Positions 35,511 through 45,507 of a stretch of DNA of 64,000 nt are shown in pieces. The position numbers and the translations under genes were made by a program. Position 1 is the first letter of the stretch; each line of letters begins with the position of its first letter. Source of the DNA: Spirochaetales bacterium (lineage in GTDB: Bacteria; Spirochaetota; Spirochaetia; DSM-27196; Salinispiraceae); the NCBI GenBank assembly GCA_009991955.1, contig JAACWS010000010.1, positions 45,758 through 109,757 on the forward strand, in the 5' to 3' direction. The notes under the pieces are model-generated. The model saw only the letters and a program-made list of their open reading frames with translations. It made no database searches and was not told the origin of the DNA.

Positions 35511-36819
35511 TTCCCAAATAAGTGGCCTCAAAAAAGTGTTGAAGGAGTCGGATACTATGATATTGATCATAGGCGCAGGCAGTTTCCCGAGTACTATGCA
35601 TTGCAAAAATCGGTATTCCGATATCAACGGTCGGAATATCTGAACGGGTTGCTGACAGGGGCCCTATGGTCGTACCCGATGGGATATCCGAACGATTCAC
35701 GGTGTATTGGAGCGGTATATCTTCTAACAGCGATAAATCCTCGACTACTCCCTCGGTTCGTGGATTTGTCGCGTATCTCTGGGACGCGCTTTGCTTTATT
35801 ACCGGCCCTTTTCCAAGCTCGGGTTGATAGGCTGGATCAAATTTGCCAGAAAAATTTGGATGTACACTGTGGGCGGCATCTACAGATATTTGCATCGATC
35901 GAGCCAGAGTAATATAGAAGTCTTCAGGAGTAATGTTCTGGTACCCGATTAGTCTTTGGACAGTATGGAAAAAAAACTGAGAATTCGCCCCTTGGATACT
36001 TCCCGAACCTATTTCTTCATGATTATAGAACACGGCTATTTGGGTTGTGTCACCAGGCACGGCTTGTAGAAAACCCCGAAGCACGCTATGACAACCGGCT
36101 AAGTTATCAATCCGCGGAGCAAAAATAGTACCTATGGAGTCTTTAACTAAAGTCGATCCTTGAAAAGGGGAAAAGAACCAGTCCCCCCCAACGATCGAAT
36201 TTGGGTCCTCAGAAATTTCTTTAGAAATCAAGTATTCTAAGGGCTGTTTTCCATAGCTTTCAGGAACATCAGTAAAGAGCAATACCCGCAAATGGTCTTG
36301 GGCATTGTATTCAAAGCCTTTGTTTACATCCCGATTTAAGTGAATCGCAAGATTTGGGATTATACCTACCGGCGACTCGATGGAAAAAGAAACCACCGTT
36401 GTCTTACCACTTTTCCGGACTTTGGCCACCCCAGCCAAGACTAATTCGCGATCGATCCATGTAGAGAGTATTGGACCCCCATAAACTTCGGTAGATACTA
36501 GATAGTATCCTTTCTCTCTTGTCTGGCTATTCGGTTTGACCTTTAGCATAGGACTATCTGTGTGAGCCCCAGCAACTCGTAAACCGCCCTCGGTCACTGG
36601 ACTCTCGCCCATTCGAAAGGCGATGAGGGAACTGTTCTCTCTCGATATCCAATAGGTATTCCCCGGTTCTATCTTCCAAGACTTATCTTCGGCCAAAGGA
36701 ATTGCTCCGGCTTGCTGTAAAAGGGAAGAAATATTCCCCTCGGCCTGATACATAGTTGGAGAAGAGTCAATAAACTTCCCTAGGCTTTCTTGAGTCGTAA
36801 AAATTTCGTTCCTGGACAC
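35497..36819 (-). CDS. apeB: M18 family aminopeptidase
   Basis: Cobalt/zinc aminopeptidase that releases N-terminal residues from peptides, forming large tetrahedral complexes. The 440-aa protein has the metal and catalytic residues in order: GAHTDSPMLKVKP (His), RIDNLAGCHSVL (Asp), NHEEIGSGSIQGANS (Glu-Glu), SVDAAHSVHPNF (Asp) and FAMHSTRETA (His). FIDSSPTMYQAEGNI near the N-terminus is a typical M18 opening. Length is normal. It lies 21 bp downstream of the methyltransferase gene. Confidence 0.93.
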   Translation of the reverse strand: MSRNEIFTTQESLGKFIDSSPTMYQAEGNISSLLQQAGAIPLAEDKSWKIEPGNTYWISRENSSLIAFRMGESPVTEGGLRVAGAHTDSPMLKVKPNSQTREKGYYLVSTEVYGGPILSTWIDRELVLAGVAKVRKSGKTTVVSFSIESPVGIIPNLAIHLNRDVNKGFEYNAQDHLRVLLFTDVPESYGKQPLEYLISKEISEDPNSIVGGDWFFSPFQGSTLVKDSIGTIFAPRIDNLAGCHSVLRGFLQAVPGDTTQIAVFYNHEEIGSGSIQGANSQFFFHTVQRLIGYQNITPEDFYITLARSMQISVDAAHSVHPNFSGKFDPAYQPELGKGPVIKQSASQRYATNPRTEGVVEDLSLLEDIPLQYTVNRSDIPSGTTIGPLSATRSDIPTVDIGIPIFAMHSTRETACAYDQYHSIRLLQHFFEATYLGNERN

Positions 36820-36840
36820 TTTTCGTACCTCTCGATTGTC

Positions 36841-38040
36841 TTAATGTATTGTGTAGAGAAAAAAACGGCAATCTAAGGGTCCATTCTTTATAGGTATCTT
36901 GCGATCTGGCCGTAACCCAAGATGTTTCAAAGCTTCTCGATTTCCGCTAAAAACCCCTACCCGCACACCTTTCCAATGGTTTTTCAGTATGTCTCCCAAG
37001 CTCTGATAGAAATACACCGCATCGTCAAGACTGAGTCTTTGATCAAAAGGTGGGTTCAGAGCCAAAAATATCGGCAAATTATTTGTTTCTGCCCACCGCC
37101 GGGCTTCTACGATTTGTGGATTCGCGTGTAGATATTCAAAGGCCTCTATCTCCCATCCTAAAGAGGACTTAAAATTGGTCCCAGACAGGGCATCACAGGC
37201 CGACACATTTTGTTTTGCTACCGGCAAAAATGTGGGGTCTTTATCCGCACCAATTATTTGACAGTTCGTCGGAAAAGGAGCAATTTCCTGTTTCTGAAAG
37301 AAGTGATTCCACCCATAGGCTTTTCGATCGGGCCAGTGTTCTAAACCAAAACCTTGCGGTCTGGATTGTTGGGGAAAAACTTTCTGCGCAACGAGGCCGG
37401 CTTCAATAGCCAAGGTACCTGACCCGGTCATAGGGTCTAAAAATAGGCCTTTGCCTTTCCAATCCAATAGTGAAATAAGTCCTGCAGCGGTAACTTCGTT
37501 CATCGGAGCCTCAAGGGTTTTTTCTCGATAACCTCGCTGATTAAGAGGTTTTCCTGCCCCATCACGGTAGAGGGTCAATTGGTTTCCATTCATAAACGCT
37601 ACGAGGAGTATATCGGGACTTCGGGTATCCACCGAAGGTCTCTTTCCCTTCGTCGCTCTGAAGTAGTCTACAATTTTGTCCTTAATAACTAACGGGAGGA
37701 AGTGAGAAGCTCCAAAATTCGATTTACCTACTCCATCAACTCTAAAAGTACGATTCACCTGCAGGTAACGGTCCCAGGAATAGGTCTTGAGACGGTGTCT
37801 TAAGGAGTCGATCGAGGTGTACATCCCATCGAAAATTGGTACCAATACTCGAAGATTATGCCTAGTTTGTAAGAGAAGTTCAGGTAGTCGATAGGGATCG
37901 ATGAAAACTTTGACTATACCGGGTCCAACAGAAACTACGTGAACCTTGAGGTCTTTTAGCTCTTTTTCGCTTTCTCCTTCGAGGCCGGGGATAGTGGAAA
38001 GAGATACAGAAATGAGTTTTCGTTCTGTATCAGTCATCAC
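36841..38040 (-). CDS. THUMP-domain 23S rRNA methyltransferase (RlmL/YpsC-like)
   Basis: SAM-dependent RNA N2-guanine methyltransferase. The 399-aa protein has a THUMP RNA-binding domain at about residues 50-165 and a Rossmann methyltransferase domain after it. Motif I is LFLDPMTGSGTLAIEAGLVA and catalytic motif IV is FLALNPPFDQRL. The length matches the single-domain YpsC/RlmL N-half rather than the E. coli RlmKL fusion. The start overlaps the antiporter gene as ATGA; the second Met is an alternative start. The target is probably 23S rRNA G2445 by family. Confidence 0.9.
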   Translation of the reverse strand: MMTDTERKLISVSLSTIPGLEGESEKELKDLKVHVVSVGPGIVKVFIDPYRLPELLLQTRHNLRVLVPIFDGMYTSIDSLRHRLKTYSWDRYLQVNRTFRVDGVGKSNFGASHFLPLVIKDKIVDYFRATKGKRPSVDTRSPDILLVAFMNGNQLTLYRDGAGKPLNQRGYREKTLEAPMNEVTAAGLISLLDWKGKGLFLDPMTGSGTLAIEAGLVAQKVFPQQSRPQGFGLEHWPDRKAYGWNHFFQKQEIAPFPTNCQIIGADKDPTFLPVAKQNVSACDALSGTNFKSSLGWEIEAFEYLHANPQIVEARRWAETNNLPIFLALNPPFDQRLSLDDAVYFYQSLGDILKNHWKGVRVGVFSGNREALKHLGLRPDRKIPIKNGPLDCRFFLYTIH

Positions 38041-39011
38041 ACAACCCGTGACTGTAACAGGGTCAAAAAATAGACCCCATAAATTCCCAGAAAGAGTACC
38101 CCAGTTATCCGGGTAAGCCTTTTAAAAATCGATGCTGCGAGTAGGAGTAGAGAACTAATTCCAATCATAAAGACTAAATCTACGAGATAGAGGGAAAGTT
38201 CGCCAGGGATTGGGCGAATTATTGCGGCGGTTCCAGCGACAAAAAAAATATTAAAAATATTACTCCCGATGATGTTACCAACACTTATATCCGTTTCTTT
38301 CTTCGTCATGGCAACAACACTAGTAACCAGCTCTGGAAGGCTTGTTCCAAAAGCAACAACGGTGATCCCAACAAACCGTTCACTGGCTTTGAACAGATTT
38401 ATGGCTAGCCAACTGGCTCCATCAACCAAAAAATCCGCACCTAATGCAAGAAATACTATCCCCCCAAGAATTTTGGCAAAAAGAACGGACCAAGATTCGT
38501 GATCTGAGACCGTATCTAACTCATGAAGATCTATAAGGTCAATTTTTTCGTCTTGTTTCTTTCGGGACTGAAAATACAAGAGTAGCACATAGGCAACGAG
38601 CAAAAGGATTAGTACTAAGCCTTCTATGCGACCAATATTTCCAGAAAGCATTGCCCAAATAAACCCCGCATAGGCTAAAAACATAACGGGAATATCCCTG
38701 CGTATAAGTCCCTTAGATATGGGAACTGGCATAAAAACCGCAGTGATTCCTAATATAAGGGCAATGTTGATGGTATTCGATCCAATAATATTTCCCAAAG
38801 CAACACCTGCCCTATTTTCATAGGAAGCAAGGGAACTGACAAAAGCCTCGGGAGCGCTCGTACCAAAGGCAACAATAGTGAGCCCAATTACAATTGCAGA
38901 AATATGGAGCCTCTTTGCTACCCCAACTGCACCGCCAACCAAGAATGCGCCGCCAAAATAGAGTCCGACAAGACCCAAACCTACTTGCGAGATCGGCCAA
39001 ATGAAGTTCAT
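38037..39011 (-). CDS. Calcium/sodium antiporter (YrbG-like, CaCA family)
   Basis: A 324-aa inner-membrane exchanger with about ten membrane helices in two inverted halves. Both alpha repeats are plain: VAFGTSAPEAFVSSLASYEN...GNIIGSNTINIALILG and VAFGTSLPELVTSVVAMTKK...GNIIGSNIFNIFFVAG. Each contains the acidic ion-binding Glu in P-E. A charged cytoplasmic loop (about residues 150-175, SRKKQDEKIDLIDLHEL) separates them. Coupled by ATGA to both neighbours. Confidence 0.94.
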   Translation of the reverse strand: MNFIWPISQVGLGLVGLYFGGAFLVGGAVGVAKRLHISAIVIGLTIVAFGTSAPEAFVSSLASYENRAGVALGNIIGSNTINIALILGITAVFMPVPISKGLIRRDIPVMFLAYAGFIWAMLSGNIGRIEGLVLILLLVAYVLLLYFQSRKKQDEKIDLIDLHELDTVSDHESWSVLFAKILGGIVFLALGADFLVDGASWLAINLFKASERFVGITVVAFGTSLPELVTSVVAMTKKETDISVGNIIGSNIFNIFFVAGTAAIIRPIPGELSLYLVDLVFMIGISSLLLLAASIFKRLTRITGVLFLGIYGVYFLTLLQSRVV

Positions 39012-39214
39012 GGACTCTTCCTTATGAGTTGCTCTATTTGGGTTCGATCGAGCATTTTCTCTTCTCTAACCTCGATTCGCCGAATTTCTACAGGCTCTTC
39101 AATACCTTCTCGCCGACAATAGTCGATAGCCTCGTAAACCGAGGGAAACTCGTCGAGAGTTATCAATTCGCCTTTCTTTTTATAGAGTAAACTGTAGGTA
39201 AGCTTTGCTTGCAT
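39008..39214 (-). CDS. Small conserved-looking protein, function unknown
   Basis: A 68-aa soluble protein, MQAKLTYSLLYKKKGELI..., with a high content of Glu, Lys and Arg and a predicted beta-beta-alpha-beta pattern. No family is recognised. It overlaps the antiporter start as ATGA, which argues that it is translated. TATACT (39226-39221 on the - strand) ends six bases before its ATG, so its message could be leaderless or nearly so. It heads the antiporter-methyltransferase-aminopeptidase run. Confidence 0.65.
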   Translation of the reverse strand: MQAKLTYSLLYKKKGELITLDEFPSVYEAIDYCRREGIEEPVEIRRIEVREEKMLDRTQIEQLIRKSP

Positions 39215-39234
39215 TAGTTTAGTATATTACGACG

Positions 39235-39332
39235 GTGGACACCGAGGGAAGGGTACGGGGGCCCTCCTTCGTTCTTAAGTCGTTGGGGAACAATGACCGA
39301 CTTGGACAGAAAAATAGATTTTTGAAGTCCCC
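39235..39332. repeat. Intergenic inverted-repeat element, copy C (degenerate)
   Basis: A decayed third copy in the same orientation as A. The core (39279-39297) reads GTCGTTGGGGAACAATGAC, which matches the A core at 15 of 19 positions and still folds: GTCGTTG pairs with CAATGAC with one G:U. The flanking TTCTTA before the core also occurs in copy B, read on its reverse strand. The right end GAAGTCCCC (39324-39332) is 35 bp from the core, exactly as in B. The left end is weak (GTGGAC near 39235). It lies between the 68-aa gene and tRNA-Val. Confidence 0.6.
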
Positions 39333-39338
39333 AAATCC

Positions 39339-39366
39339 TTGACCAAGGTTCTTAATTTATGATATT
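39339..39366 (+). promoter_or_regulatory. Probable tRNA-Val promoter
   Basis: TTGACC (39339-39344), a 16-bp spacer and GATATT (39361-39366) lie just upstream of the tRNA, with the expected start near 39373. TATGAT at 39358-39363 is a better -10 by sequence but only 13 bp from the -35. The -35 box starts seven bases after the end of repeat copy C, so that insertion marks the upstream border of the promoter. Confidence 0.5.
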
Positions 39367-39380
39367 TTTGTCAAGTTATT

Positions 39381-39453
<73 letters not shown>

Positions 39454-39459
39454 TTTTAG

Positions 39460-39483
39460 GCCCTACATTCGTAGGGCTTTTTT
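39460..39483 (+). terminator. Rho-independent terminator after tRNA-Val
   Basis: GCCCTAC (39460-39466) pairs with GTAGGGC (39471-39477) around ATTC, followed by six T. The next 142 bp before the EF-G gene (39484-39625) contain a possible -10 TATACT (39544-39549) and a direct repeat of TACCAGG at 11-12-bp spacing (about 39574-39592). I see no RNA gene there. Confidence 0.93.
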
Positions 39484-39625
39484 GGTTTAGGTACCCTTTT
39501 TAAAAACTCCTCGAGATGTCTTACTAAAGAGGTACATTTGAATTATACTCCCTTTACATTACTACAAGGTTACCAGGAAACTACCAGGTACCTACCATAT
39601 AACTGACACTACCGGAGTTCTTGGA

Positions 39626-41662
39626 ATGGCGAATTTAGAAGGGCAACAAATACGAAATATCGGCATTATGGCTCATATCGATGCGGGCAAAACAACGACT
39701 ACCGAAAGAATACTCTTCTATACGGGAAAGAGTCATCGAATTGGTGAGGTTGATGACGGCATGGCCACAATGGACTGGATGGAACAAGAACAAAATCGTG
39801 GAATTACCATAACCAGTGCCGCAACTACTTGCTTCTGGAATAATTATCAAATCAACATTATCGACACCCCTGGACACGTAGATTTTACAGCCGAGGTTGA
39901 ACGTTCTCTAAGGGTCTTGGACGGAGCAGTCGCAATTTTTTGCGCTGTAGGAGGAGTCGAACCCCAGAGCGAGACCGTTTGGTACCAAGCAGATACCTAT
40001 AGGGTTCCTCGAATAGCGTACATCAACAAAATGGATCGAATAGGTGCCAATTTTTACGCCGTCCTCGAAGAGATGACACAAAAGTTCGGGTGTGAAACCT
40101 GTGTCTTGGCCTTACCTATCGGGGCGGAAAGTGCATTTGAAGGCATAATAGACCTTCGCTTCATGGAAGAACGATATTGGAATCCCGAATCCAAGGGAAC
40201 AGATATTATTCGAAGACCGATACGAGAAGATTATAGAGCTATCGCCCATGAATGGCGAGAAAAGCTCCTTGACCAGCTCACCCGTTTCTCGGATGAACTC
40301 ACCGATATCGTGCTTTCCGGCGAAGTGCCTAGTACCGAAAAGTTAAACGAAGTCATTCGGGCTCAAACTATTGTAAATCGAATCGTCCCCGTTACCTGTG
40401 GAGCTAGTCTTAAAAATATTGGCGTGCAGTTGGTATTAGACTCAATTGTCGATTTTTTGCCATCCCCAGAAGAACTTCAGGATTTCGAAGGGATTCACAC
40501 CAAAAAAGACTCTTCGATATCCTTTCCTCGATCTATCGACGGGCCCCCTCTCGCCCTCATTTTTAAGATACAGCAGGATCGAGAGGCAGGACCTATTTGT
40601 TTTATTCGAGTTTATTCCGGGGAGATCAAATCTGGAGTTGCGGTTTATAACATCAATAAAAAGAAGCGGGAACGAATTAATCGATTACTTCGAATGCATT
40701 CGAATAAACCTGAGCCAGTAGAAATCCTACGGGCCGGTGATATAGGAGCAATTATTGGATTTAAGTTAGCTCAAACTGGTGACACGATTGGGAGCGAAGG
40801 TGTTCCGGTAGTCCTTGAATCGATGCATTTTCCTGAACCAGTTATATCTAGCGCTTTGGAGCCCAAAACACTATCCGATCGAGACAAACTTAAATCGGTT
40901 CTAGAACTTGTGTCCCAAGAAGATCCTACTTTTTTCTGGCGAGAAGACAACGAAACCGGAGAAATCGTAATCTCCGGCATGGGCGAGTTACATTTAGATG
41001 TAGTCACCACCCGAATTAAGTCGGACTACAAGGTTGATGCCAGGATGGGTAAGCAACAAGTAACCTATAGAGAAAGCATCAGTCTTAAAGTGAAAAAAGA
41101 GCATCAGTTTTCTCGAGTCATTGGTGGCAAAGAACAAACAGCATCTATAAGCTTCGAAATCGTGCCCGCCCTTCGCGGTACAGGGAATAGTTTCCTTTCG
41201 AAAATTAGGCCCGGACAGGTACCAGAAGAACTAGTCCACTCAGTAGAACAGAGTATTCTTGGTTCATTTTCTTCGGGTATTCAATTTGGTTATCCTTGTA
41301 TCGATATTCAGTTCATCCTAACCGGAATCGTGTATAACCCTGAAACCGATACGCCCTTCGCATACGAAGCAGCGGCAAGCCAAGGATTTGATGCGGCTGC
41401 AAATGAAGCTGGTCCGGTACTTTTGGAACCGGCGATGAAGATCGATGTAATGACGCCGAAAGAATATATTGGTGAGGTAATTTCTGGGCTAACACTTCGT
41501 GGAGGTTTGGTCCAAGAAATTGAAAGTCGCGGGAGTGTTGAACATATTCGGGCCCAGGCACCCTTAGAAAAAATGTTTGGATACTCAACATCTCTAAGGA
41601 GCGTAACCCAAGGAAGAGGAACGTTTGCAATGGAATTCAGTCATTTCTCTCCAAAAAGCTAG
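39626..41662 (+). CDS. Elongation factor G paralogue (probable spdEFG2-type, recycling)
   Basis: Five-domain translational GTPase, 678 aa. G-domain motifs are intact: [34 protein letters not shown] and [12 protein letters not shown]. The C-terminal domain keeps [22 protein letters not shown]. Domain IV is divergent: the usual GGRGQYGHV segment is GGKEQTASI, and the tip loop with D-S-S-E is replaced by [14 protein letters not shown]. Spirochaetes are known to carry split EF-G functions (translocation versus ribosome recycling), and loss of domain IV tip residues fits the recycling type. The canonical translocase is not in this window. It shares a CTAG stop with the convergent formyltransferase gene. 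Confidence 0.85.
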   Translation: MANLEGQQIRNIGIMAHIDAGKTTTTERILFYTGKSHRIGEVDDGMATMDWMEQEQNRGITITSAATTCFWNNYQINIIDTPGHVDFTAEVERSLRVLDGAVAIFCAVGGVEPQSETVWYQADTYRVPRIAYINKMDRIGANFYAVLEEMTQKFGCETCVLALPIGAESAFEGIIDLRFMEERYWNPESKGTDIIRRPIREDYRAIAHEWREKLLDQLTRFSDELTDIVLSGEVPSTEKLNEVIRAQTIVNRIVPVTCGASLKNIGVQLVLDSIVDFLPSPEELQDFEGIHTKKDSSISFPRSIDGPPLALIFKIQQDREAGPICFIRVYSGEIKSGVAVYNINKKKRERINRLLRMHSNKPEPVEILRAGDIGAIIGFKLAQTGDTIGSEGVPVVLESMHFPEPVISSALEPKTLSDRDKLKSVLELVSQEDPTFFWREDNETGEIVISGMGELHLDVVTTRIKSDYKVDARMGKQQVTYRESISLKVKKEHQFSRVIGGKEQTASISFEIVPALRGTGNSFLSKIRPGQVPEELVHSVEQSILGSFSSGIQFGYPCIDIQFILTGIVYNPETDTPFAYEAAASQGFDAAANEAGPVLLEPAMKIDVMTPKEYIGEVISGLTLRGGLVQEIESRGSVEHIRAQAPLEKMFGYSTSLRSVTQGRGTFAMEFSHFSPKS

Positions 41663-42723
41663 AAGATTTTTTCCAATTGGGACGGTTGATTCCGCAAATT
41701 GATCCCAAGACGTTTTGTCCTTGCAGCAAGAGATATCGACGGATTACGTAAAAGTAAAACCACGTAACCATTGAGGGCTGTGAAAACCGGAGCTCCCCTA
41801 AAAATGCCTAATCCCCTAAAAGTACCAACTTTTTCACCAACAATGGATGTGTTAGTGTTTTTTTTGAAAGAGACAAATAAACGAGCGGATGTCGAACTAA
41901 GAGATTTTGCATCCTCTACAACAAAGATCTCTCCAAAAACATGTACCAGAAGATCAAGGCTAATTTCTTGTTCATTGAAGGCTCGGTTCTTGCGTAGTAT
42001 AGATTCGACACCGTCTTGTTCCCAATCTAGGACCGCAAACCGACGACAGGCTTTACTTGAGGCATAGAGTACTTGAGACCTACCTTCGGTCGAAAATTGG
42101 GGCAAAGTCCCTTTAGACCATCTTTTTATTATTCTCGGAAGTCCACGGACCGCACGAATAGTGGTCTTGTAGAGTATTCTCACCGGCCCATCGTAGGCTC
42201 CTATTTTGATCGGAGGAGAATGCCAAAGTATTTCTCCAGAGTCGAATTTTTCTTCAACTACATGCAAAGTTCCATAAAATATGTCCAGCCCCAAGAGTAC
42301 AGCCATGGTTTCTGGCTCATATCCAGGGAGCTCGGGCAAAGGACCCGGGTGGAAATTAACAATCTTCCCCTCAAAGAGCTCGAAAACCGAAGGAGGAATC
42401 CACCCGCTAAAAAAGCTTAACCCCCTTTCATAAGACTGCCCAGAAAACCAATCGATCCACTGCAAAAAATCCTCTGGAACTGCGTTCGTTCGATATGCAT
42501 TCTTCATCGTATAAAAACTCATTGTCAGGAATGGATGTACAAAATAGGTAGGAAATCTGACGTGAGCCCATTCAAAGAGAGGGTCTCCTGGATAAAGGAA
42601 AACCCCCGTAACCGCATGATTTCTACGAGCAAGATTAGACAGGAGGACTTTTCCTGTATCTCTGGGAGAATAAGGGCGAGACTTTCCTATAAAAACTGCA
42701 AGCCCAGACGGATTAGAATTCAC
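41659..42723 (-). CDS. Formyltransferase-fold protein of unknown substrate
   Basis: A 354-aa protein with a formyltransferase catalytic core: Asn-x-His in [17 protein letters not shown] (about residues 133-149) and the Asp in [14 protein letters not shown]. The spacing resembles Fmt, PurN and sugar N-formyltransferases. The Fmt signature SLLPRYRG is absent, so methionyl-tRNA is not a safe substrate call. The C-terminal 150 residues resemble no domain I can name. It lies 15 bp downstream of the HAMP cyclase gene and so is likely part of the sensor-pair operon. Confidence 0.75.
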   Translation of the reverse strand: MNSNPSGLAVFIGKSRPYSPRDTGKVLLSNLARRNHAVTGVFLYPGDPLFEWAHVRFPTYFVHPFLTMSFYTMKNAYRTNAVPEDFLQWIDWFSGQSYERGLSFFSGWIPPSVFELFEGKIVNFHPGPLPELPGYEPETMAVLLGLDIFYGTLHVVEEKFDSGEILWHSPPIKIGAYDGPVRILYKTTIRAVRGLPRIIKRWSKGTLPQFSTEGRSQVLYASSKACRRFAVLDWEQDGVESILRKNRAFNEQEISLDLLVHVFGEIFVVEDAKSLSSTSARLFVSFKKNTNTSIVGEKVGTFRGLGIFRGAPVFTALNGYVVLLLRNPSISLAARTKRLGINLRNQPSQLEKIF

Positions 42724-42738
42724 ACTTTCCTCAATGTT

Positions 42739-45507
42739 TCATTTGTTCTCGAAAGTTATAGTTCCATCCCAAGGTTGTGGAACCCCGTCGGTTTTCCAAC
42801 TTTCTACTTGAAAACGGATAACACCTACGATCGGTTCCTTGTCCGAAGACAAGGGGTAATTAGCCAGGAGTTTTTCGAGTTCTGGTACATTTCCAGCTTC
42901 ATAAGCCCTAAGGATATTATTTAGTCGTGGTTTTAGTTGAATTTTTCGTTCTTTGATTTCCGAAGGAATTCCTTCTAAAACCTCATAGATCTTCATAGCC
43001 TGTTGTTTGCCTTTTACTCGCACCTTTCCAACATAACGGGTCGAAATCATATCGGGATAAGCCATAGACGCCAAGGTTTCTTCGCTTATTAGCGTATACG
43101 CACCTAATTGCTTTGTTAAAGATTCCAGGCGGGACGCAAGGTTTACACTATCAGATATCACCGTCCCTTGCATTCGTTCGGCCTCTCCCAGTATACCGAG
43201 CATCAGTGGTCCTGTGTGAATACCCGTTCCAATTGCAATTTCTTGCAATCCCTTCCTTTTTTGTTCTAGGTTGAATTCATTAAGAGCTGAATGAATTTGG
43301 GTGCTCGCAGCTACCGCATCGTCGGAACGAATAGGAAAAAGAGCCATAATCGCGTCACCCATATACTTATCGATAAAGCCATTGTTCTTGCGTATGATTG
43401 GACCGGCAAGATTAAGGTAGCGATTAAGAAAATCGAAATTTTCCTTAGGTGTCATCTTTTCGCTAAAGCTGGTAAATGCCCGAATATCGGAAAAATACAC
43501 GGTCATGGTTTTTAATACCTGATCTCCTAAACGTGCATCGGTCATACTGGGAATGTCGAGGTAAGTCAAAAATTGTTCGGGAAAAAACCTACGATACGAG
43601 GTATTCAATTTTTTTATTTCTTGTAGATATTGTCCAATTGATTGGGACATTATGTTAAAGCTTTGTCCAAGATCGCTCATTTCGTCGTTTGTTCTTACTT
43701 GAATCTGGTACTCCCAGTTTCCCTGGCTGATTTGACCTACTCCCTGTTTGACCGTGCGAATAGAGTTAAGAATTAACGCACTCATTCCAATGATAATAAG
43801 AATAATAAAAAATGAAATGAGGGCCATGAGACGCATAGTTTGATTAAAAAGTGCTCGGTTAGATTCGTTAAGATTAAATAGATCAGTGCCTATTTCTAAC
43901 AAGGCAACTACTTCACCGTTTGACGCATAGATCGGTCCAACGGAATATAACCATTCGCCCGACACGTCGCTAATTTTTTCTGTAGCTATTTGGCCCTCTT
44001 GAGCTAGTCGGTAGACCCCTTGAACCTCATCGTACCAAGAAAAGGGATAGAACATGCCAATACGGTCATTCTGGTACATCATACCGTACAAGACGTCATC
44101 GATAACTTTATACAAAGCAAAATAATAACTTCGGTTCCATGGGTCAGCGTTATCATTAATTCCCTGATGAAGTTGTTGTCTCAAAATAAGGTAAGATGAA
44201 TCCATGTAACCATCTGAATTCTTGAAATCCTGGACGAGATCACCATCGATTGTTCGGGTAAGCGCTTGAGTAAGGCCGGCGATTGTGAGCCCCTCTTGAA
44301 CGGTGGCACGATCCAGAAAGCTCCTGGTAATTACGGAGGTGATAAGTACCATTGCAATAATCATTAGAGGGACTAAAGCGAAAATTTGCTTTAGAAGAAT
44401 TGACACCTTTCGATTCATTACTATTACGTAGAAATTCTTTATTGCGAACAGAATAAGGTAAAAACCGCTTAGCAACACTAACCAAGTAAAAAATTTTGAA
44501 ATAATTGATCCAGCCGAAAAAGTTCCATGGGTCTTGTACCCTACAACCCGCGAACTTGGATCAAATAGGATAACGGCCTCATCGTTTGTAGTGACTAGTA
44601 AGCCGTCACTGCTGCTCGATAATCGATAATAATAAAAGGGATCCGCTGGATACCCTTGGGCCTCCAAGATACGAGTATTCAGAACAGAGCTGCTCACCGA
44701 TGCTCCATCGGAAAGTAATCGAATTTCTTTTCCCACAAGATTTACGTAACTTAGGCCTTGATCGGTCCATGCGATTTCCCAAGGAACTACCTCAGGAAAA
44801 CCATCAGCGTAATAGAAAGGCTCAGATACTTGACCAGTTCTTAGGGAAAGTTCTAAAAACTCACCATGCTTTGTGGCAAGTATTAGACTCTCATCATCAA
44901 TCCAGGTTATGTCTGAGGCCATTATATGAATGTCTGGGTACGAAATCCGACCCAACCGTTCGATAACCAGCCGTTCTATCGAGATTCGAAAGCCTTCGAT
45001 TCCGTTTTCGTCAAGAACTAGCCAGTAAAGCCAGGTGCCATCACTCCTAATTGACCATATTTCTCCCCGTTGGACTCGGGTTGGAATCAGCTCTTCATAA
45101 AATCGCTGAACTGGGATAGAAATAAGTCTTCCCGAAGAATCGTAGCGAATTATCTCTTCCCTAATCAGATACATTCCATATTCGTCGTGAACATAATTGA
45201 GGACAAACAGGTTATTTTTTTCATCGGTTACAATGTCATTCGCATAGAAGAAAAATCCCTCTCGCTTATTTCCGCCTTCTACAACGAGATCTACCGTACC
45301 CTGACTATCTACACCAAGTACTCGACGGAAGGCGTTATCGATTAGGTAAATACCGCCGTCGGTCCGAGAAGCTGCAATTTGAGGATATTCAAACCTAACT
45401 TCAGTGACAAATGGATTCGGCATACGAAAACCGGAAGTGAACGTACCGACTAGAACGAGAAGGATAATACCGATAATAAGGGGTGACCATATTGCAATTT
45501 TTCTCAT
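42739..45507 (-). CDS. Membrane sensor adenylate cyclase (propeller-like + Cache-like + HAMP + class III cyclase)
   Basis: A 922-aa receptor cyclase. Order: N-terminal membrane helix (about 7-23); beta-repeat extracytoplasmic domain (about 35-330) that looks like a propeller; two membrane helices (about 337-360 and 370-396); an extracytoplasmic Cache-like domain (about 400-555, with WNRSYYFALYKVIDDVLYG); a membrane helix (558-582); HAMP linker (583-635); cyclase (about 660-840). Metal aspartates are D674 (YFSDIRAFTSF) and D718 (DKYMGDAIMALF). A unique 75-residue tail follows. The first 580 residues are paralogous to the protein encoded immediately upstream. The start overlaps that gene as ATGA. 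Confidence 0.88.
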   Translation of the reverse strand: MRKIAIWSPLIIGIILLVLVGTFTSGFRMPNPFVTEVRFEYPQIAASRTDGGIYLIDNAFRRVLGVDSQGTVDLVVEGGNKREGFFFYANDIVTDEKNNLFVLNYVHDEYGMYLIREEIIRYDSSGRLISIPVQRFYEELIPTRVQRGEIWSIRSDGTWLYWLVLDENGIEGFRISIERLVIERLGRISYPDIHIMASDITWIDDESLILATKHGEFLELSLRTGQVSEPFYYADGFPEVVPWEIAWTDQGLSYVNLVGKEIRLLSDGASVSSSVLNTRILEAQGYPADPFYYYRLSSSSDGLLVTTNDEAVILFDPSSRVVGYKTHGTFSAGSIISKFFTWLVLLSGFYLILFAIKNFYVIVMNRKVSILLKQIFALVPLMIIAMVLITSVITRSFLDRATVQEGLTIAGLTQALTRTIDGDLVQDFKNSDGYMDSSYLILRQQLHQGINDNADPWNRSYYFALYKVIDDVLYGMMYQNDRIGMFYPFSWYDEVQGVYRLAQEGQIATEKISDVSGEWLYSVGPIYASNGEVVALLEIGTDLFNLNESNRALFNQTMRLMALISFFIILIIIGMSALILNSIRTVKQGVGQISQGNWEYQIQVRTNDEMSDLGQSFNIMSQSIGQYLQEIKKLNTSYRRFFPEQFLTYLDIPSMTDARLGDQVLKTMTVYFSDIRAFTSFSEKMTPKENFDFLNRYLNLAGPIIRKNNGFIDKYMGDAIMALFPIRSDDAVAASTQIHSALNEFNLEQKRKGLQEIAIGTGIHTGPLMLGILGEAERMQGTVISDSVNLASRLESLTKQLGAYTLISEETLASMAYPDMISTRYVGKVRVKGKQQAMKIYEVLEGIPSEIKERKIQLKPRLNNILRAYEAGNVPELEKLLANYPLSSDKEPIVGVIRFQVESWKTDGVPQPWDGTITFENK

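Noticed and set aside
41659..42723. Calling the formyltransferase-fold gene fmt
   Set aside because: The catalytic residues fit the superfamily but the SLLPRYRG signature is missing and the context is a sensor operon rather than def or rsmB.
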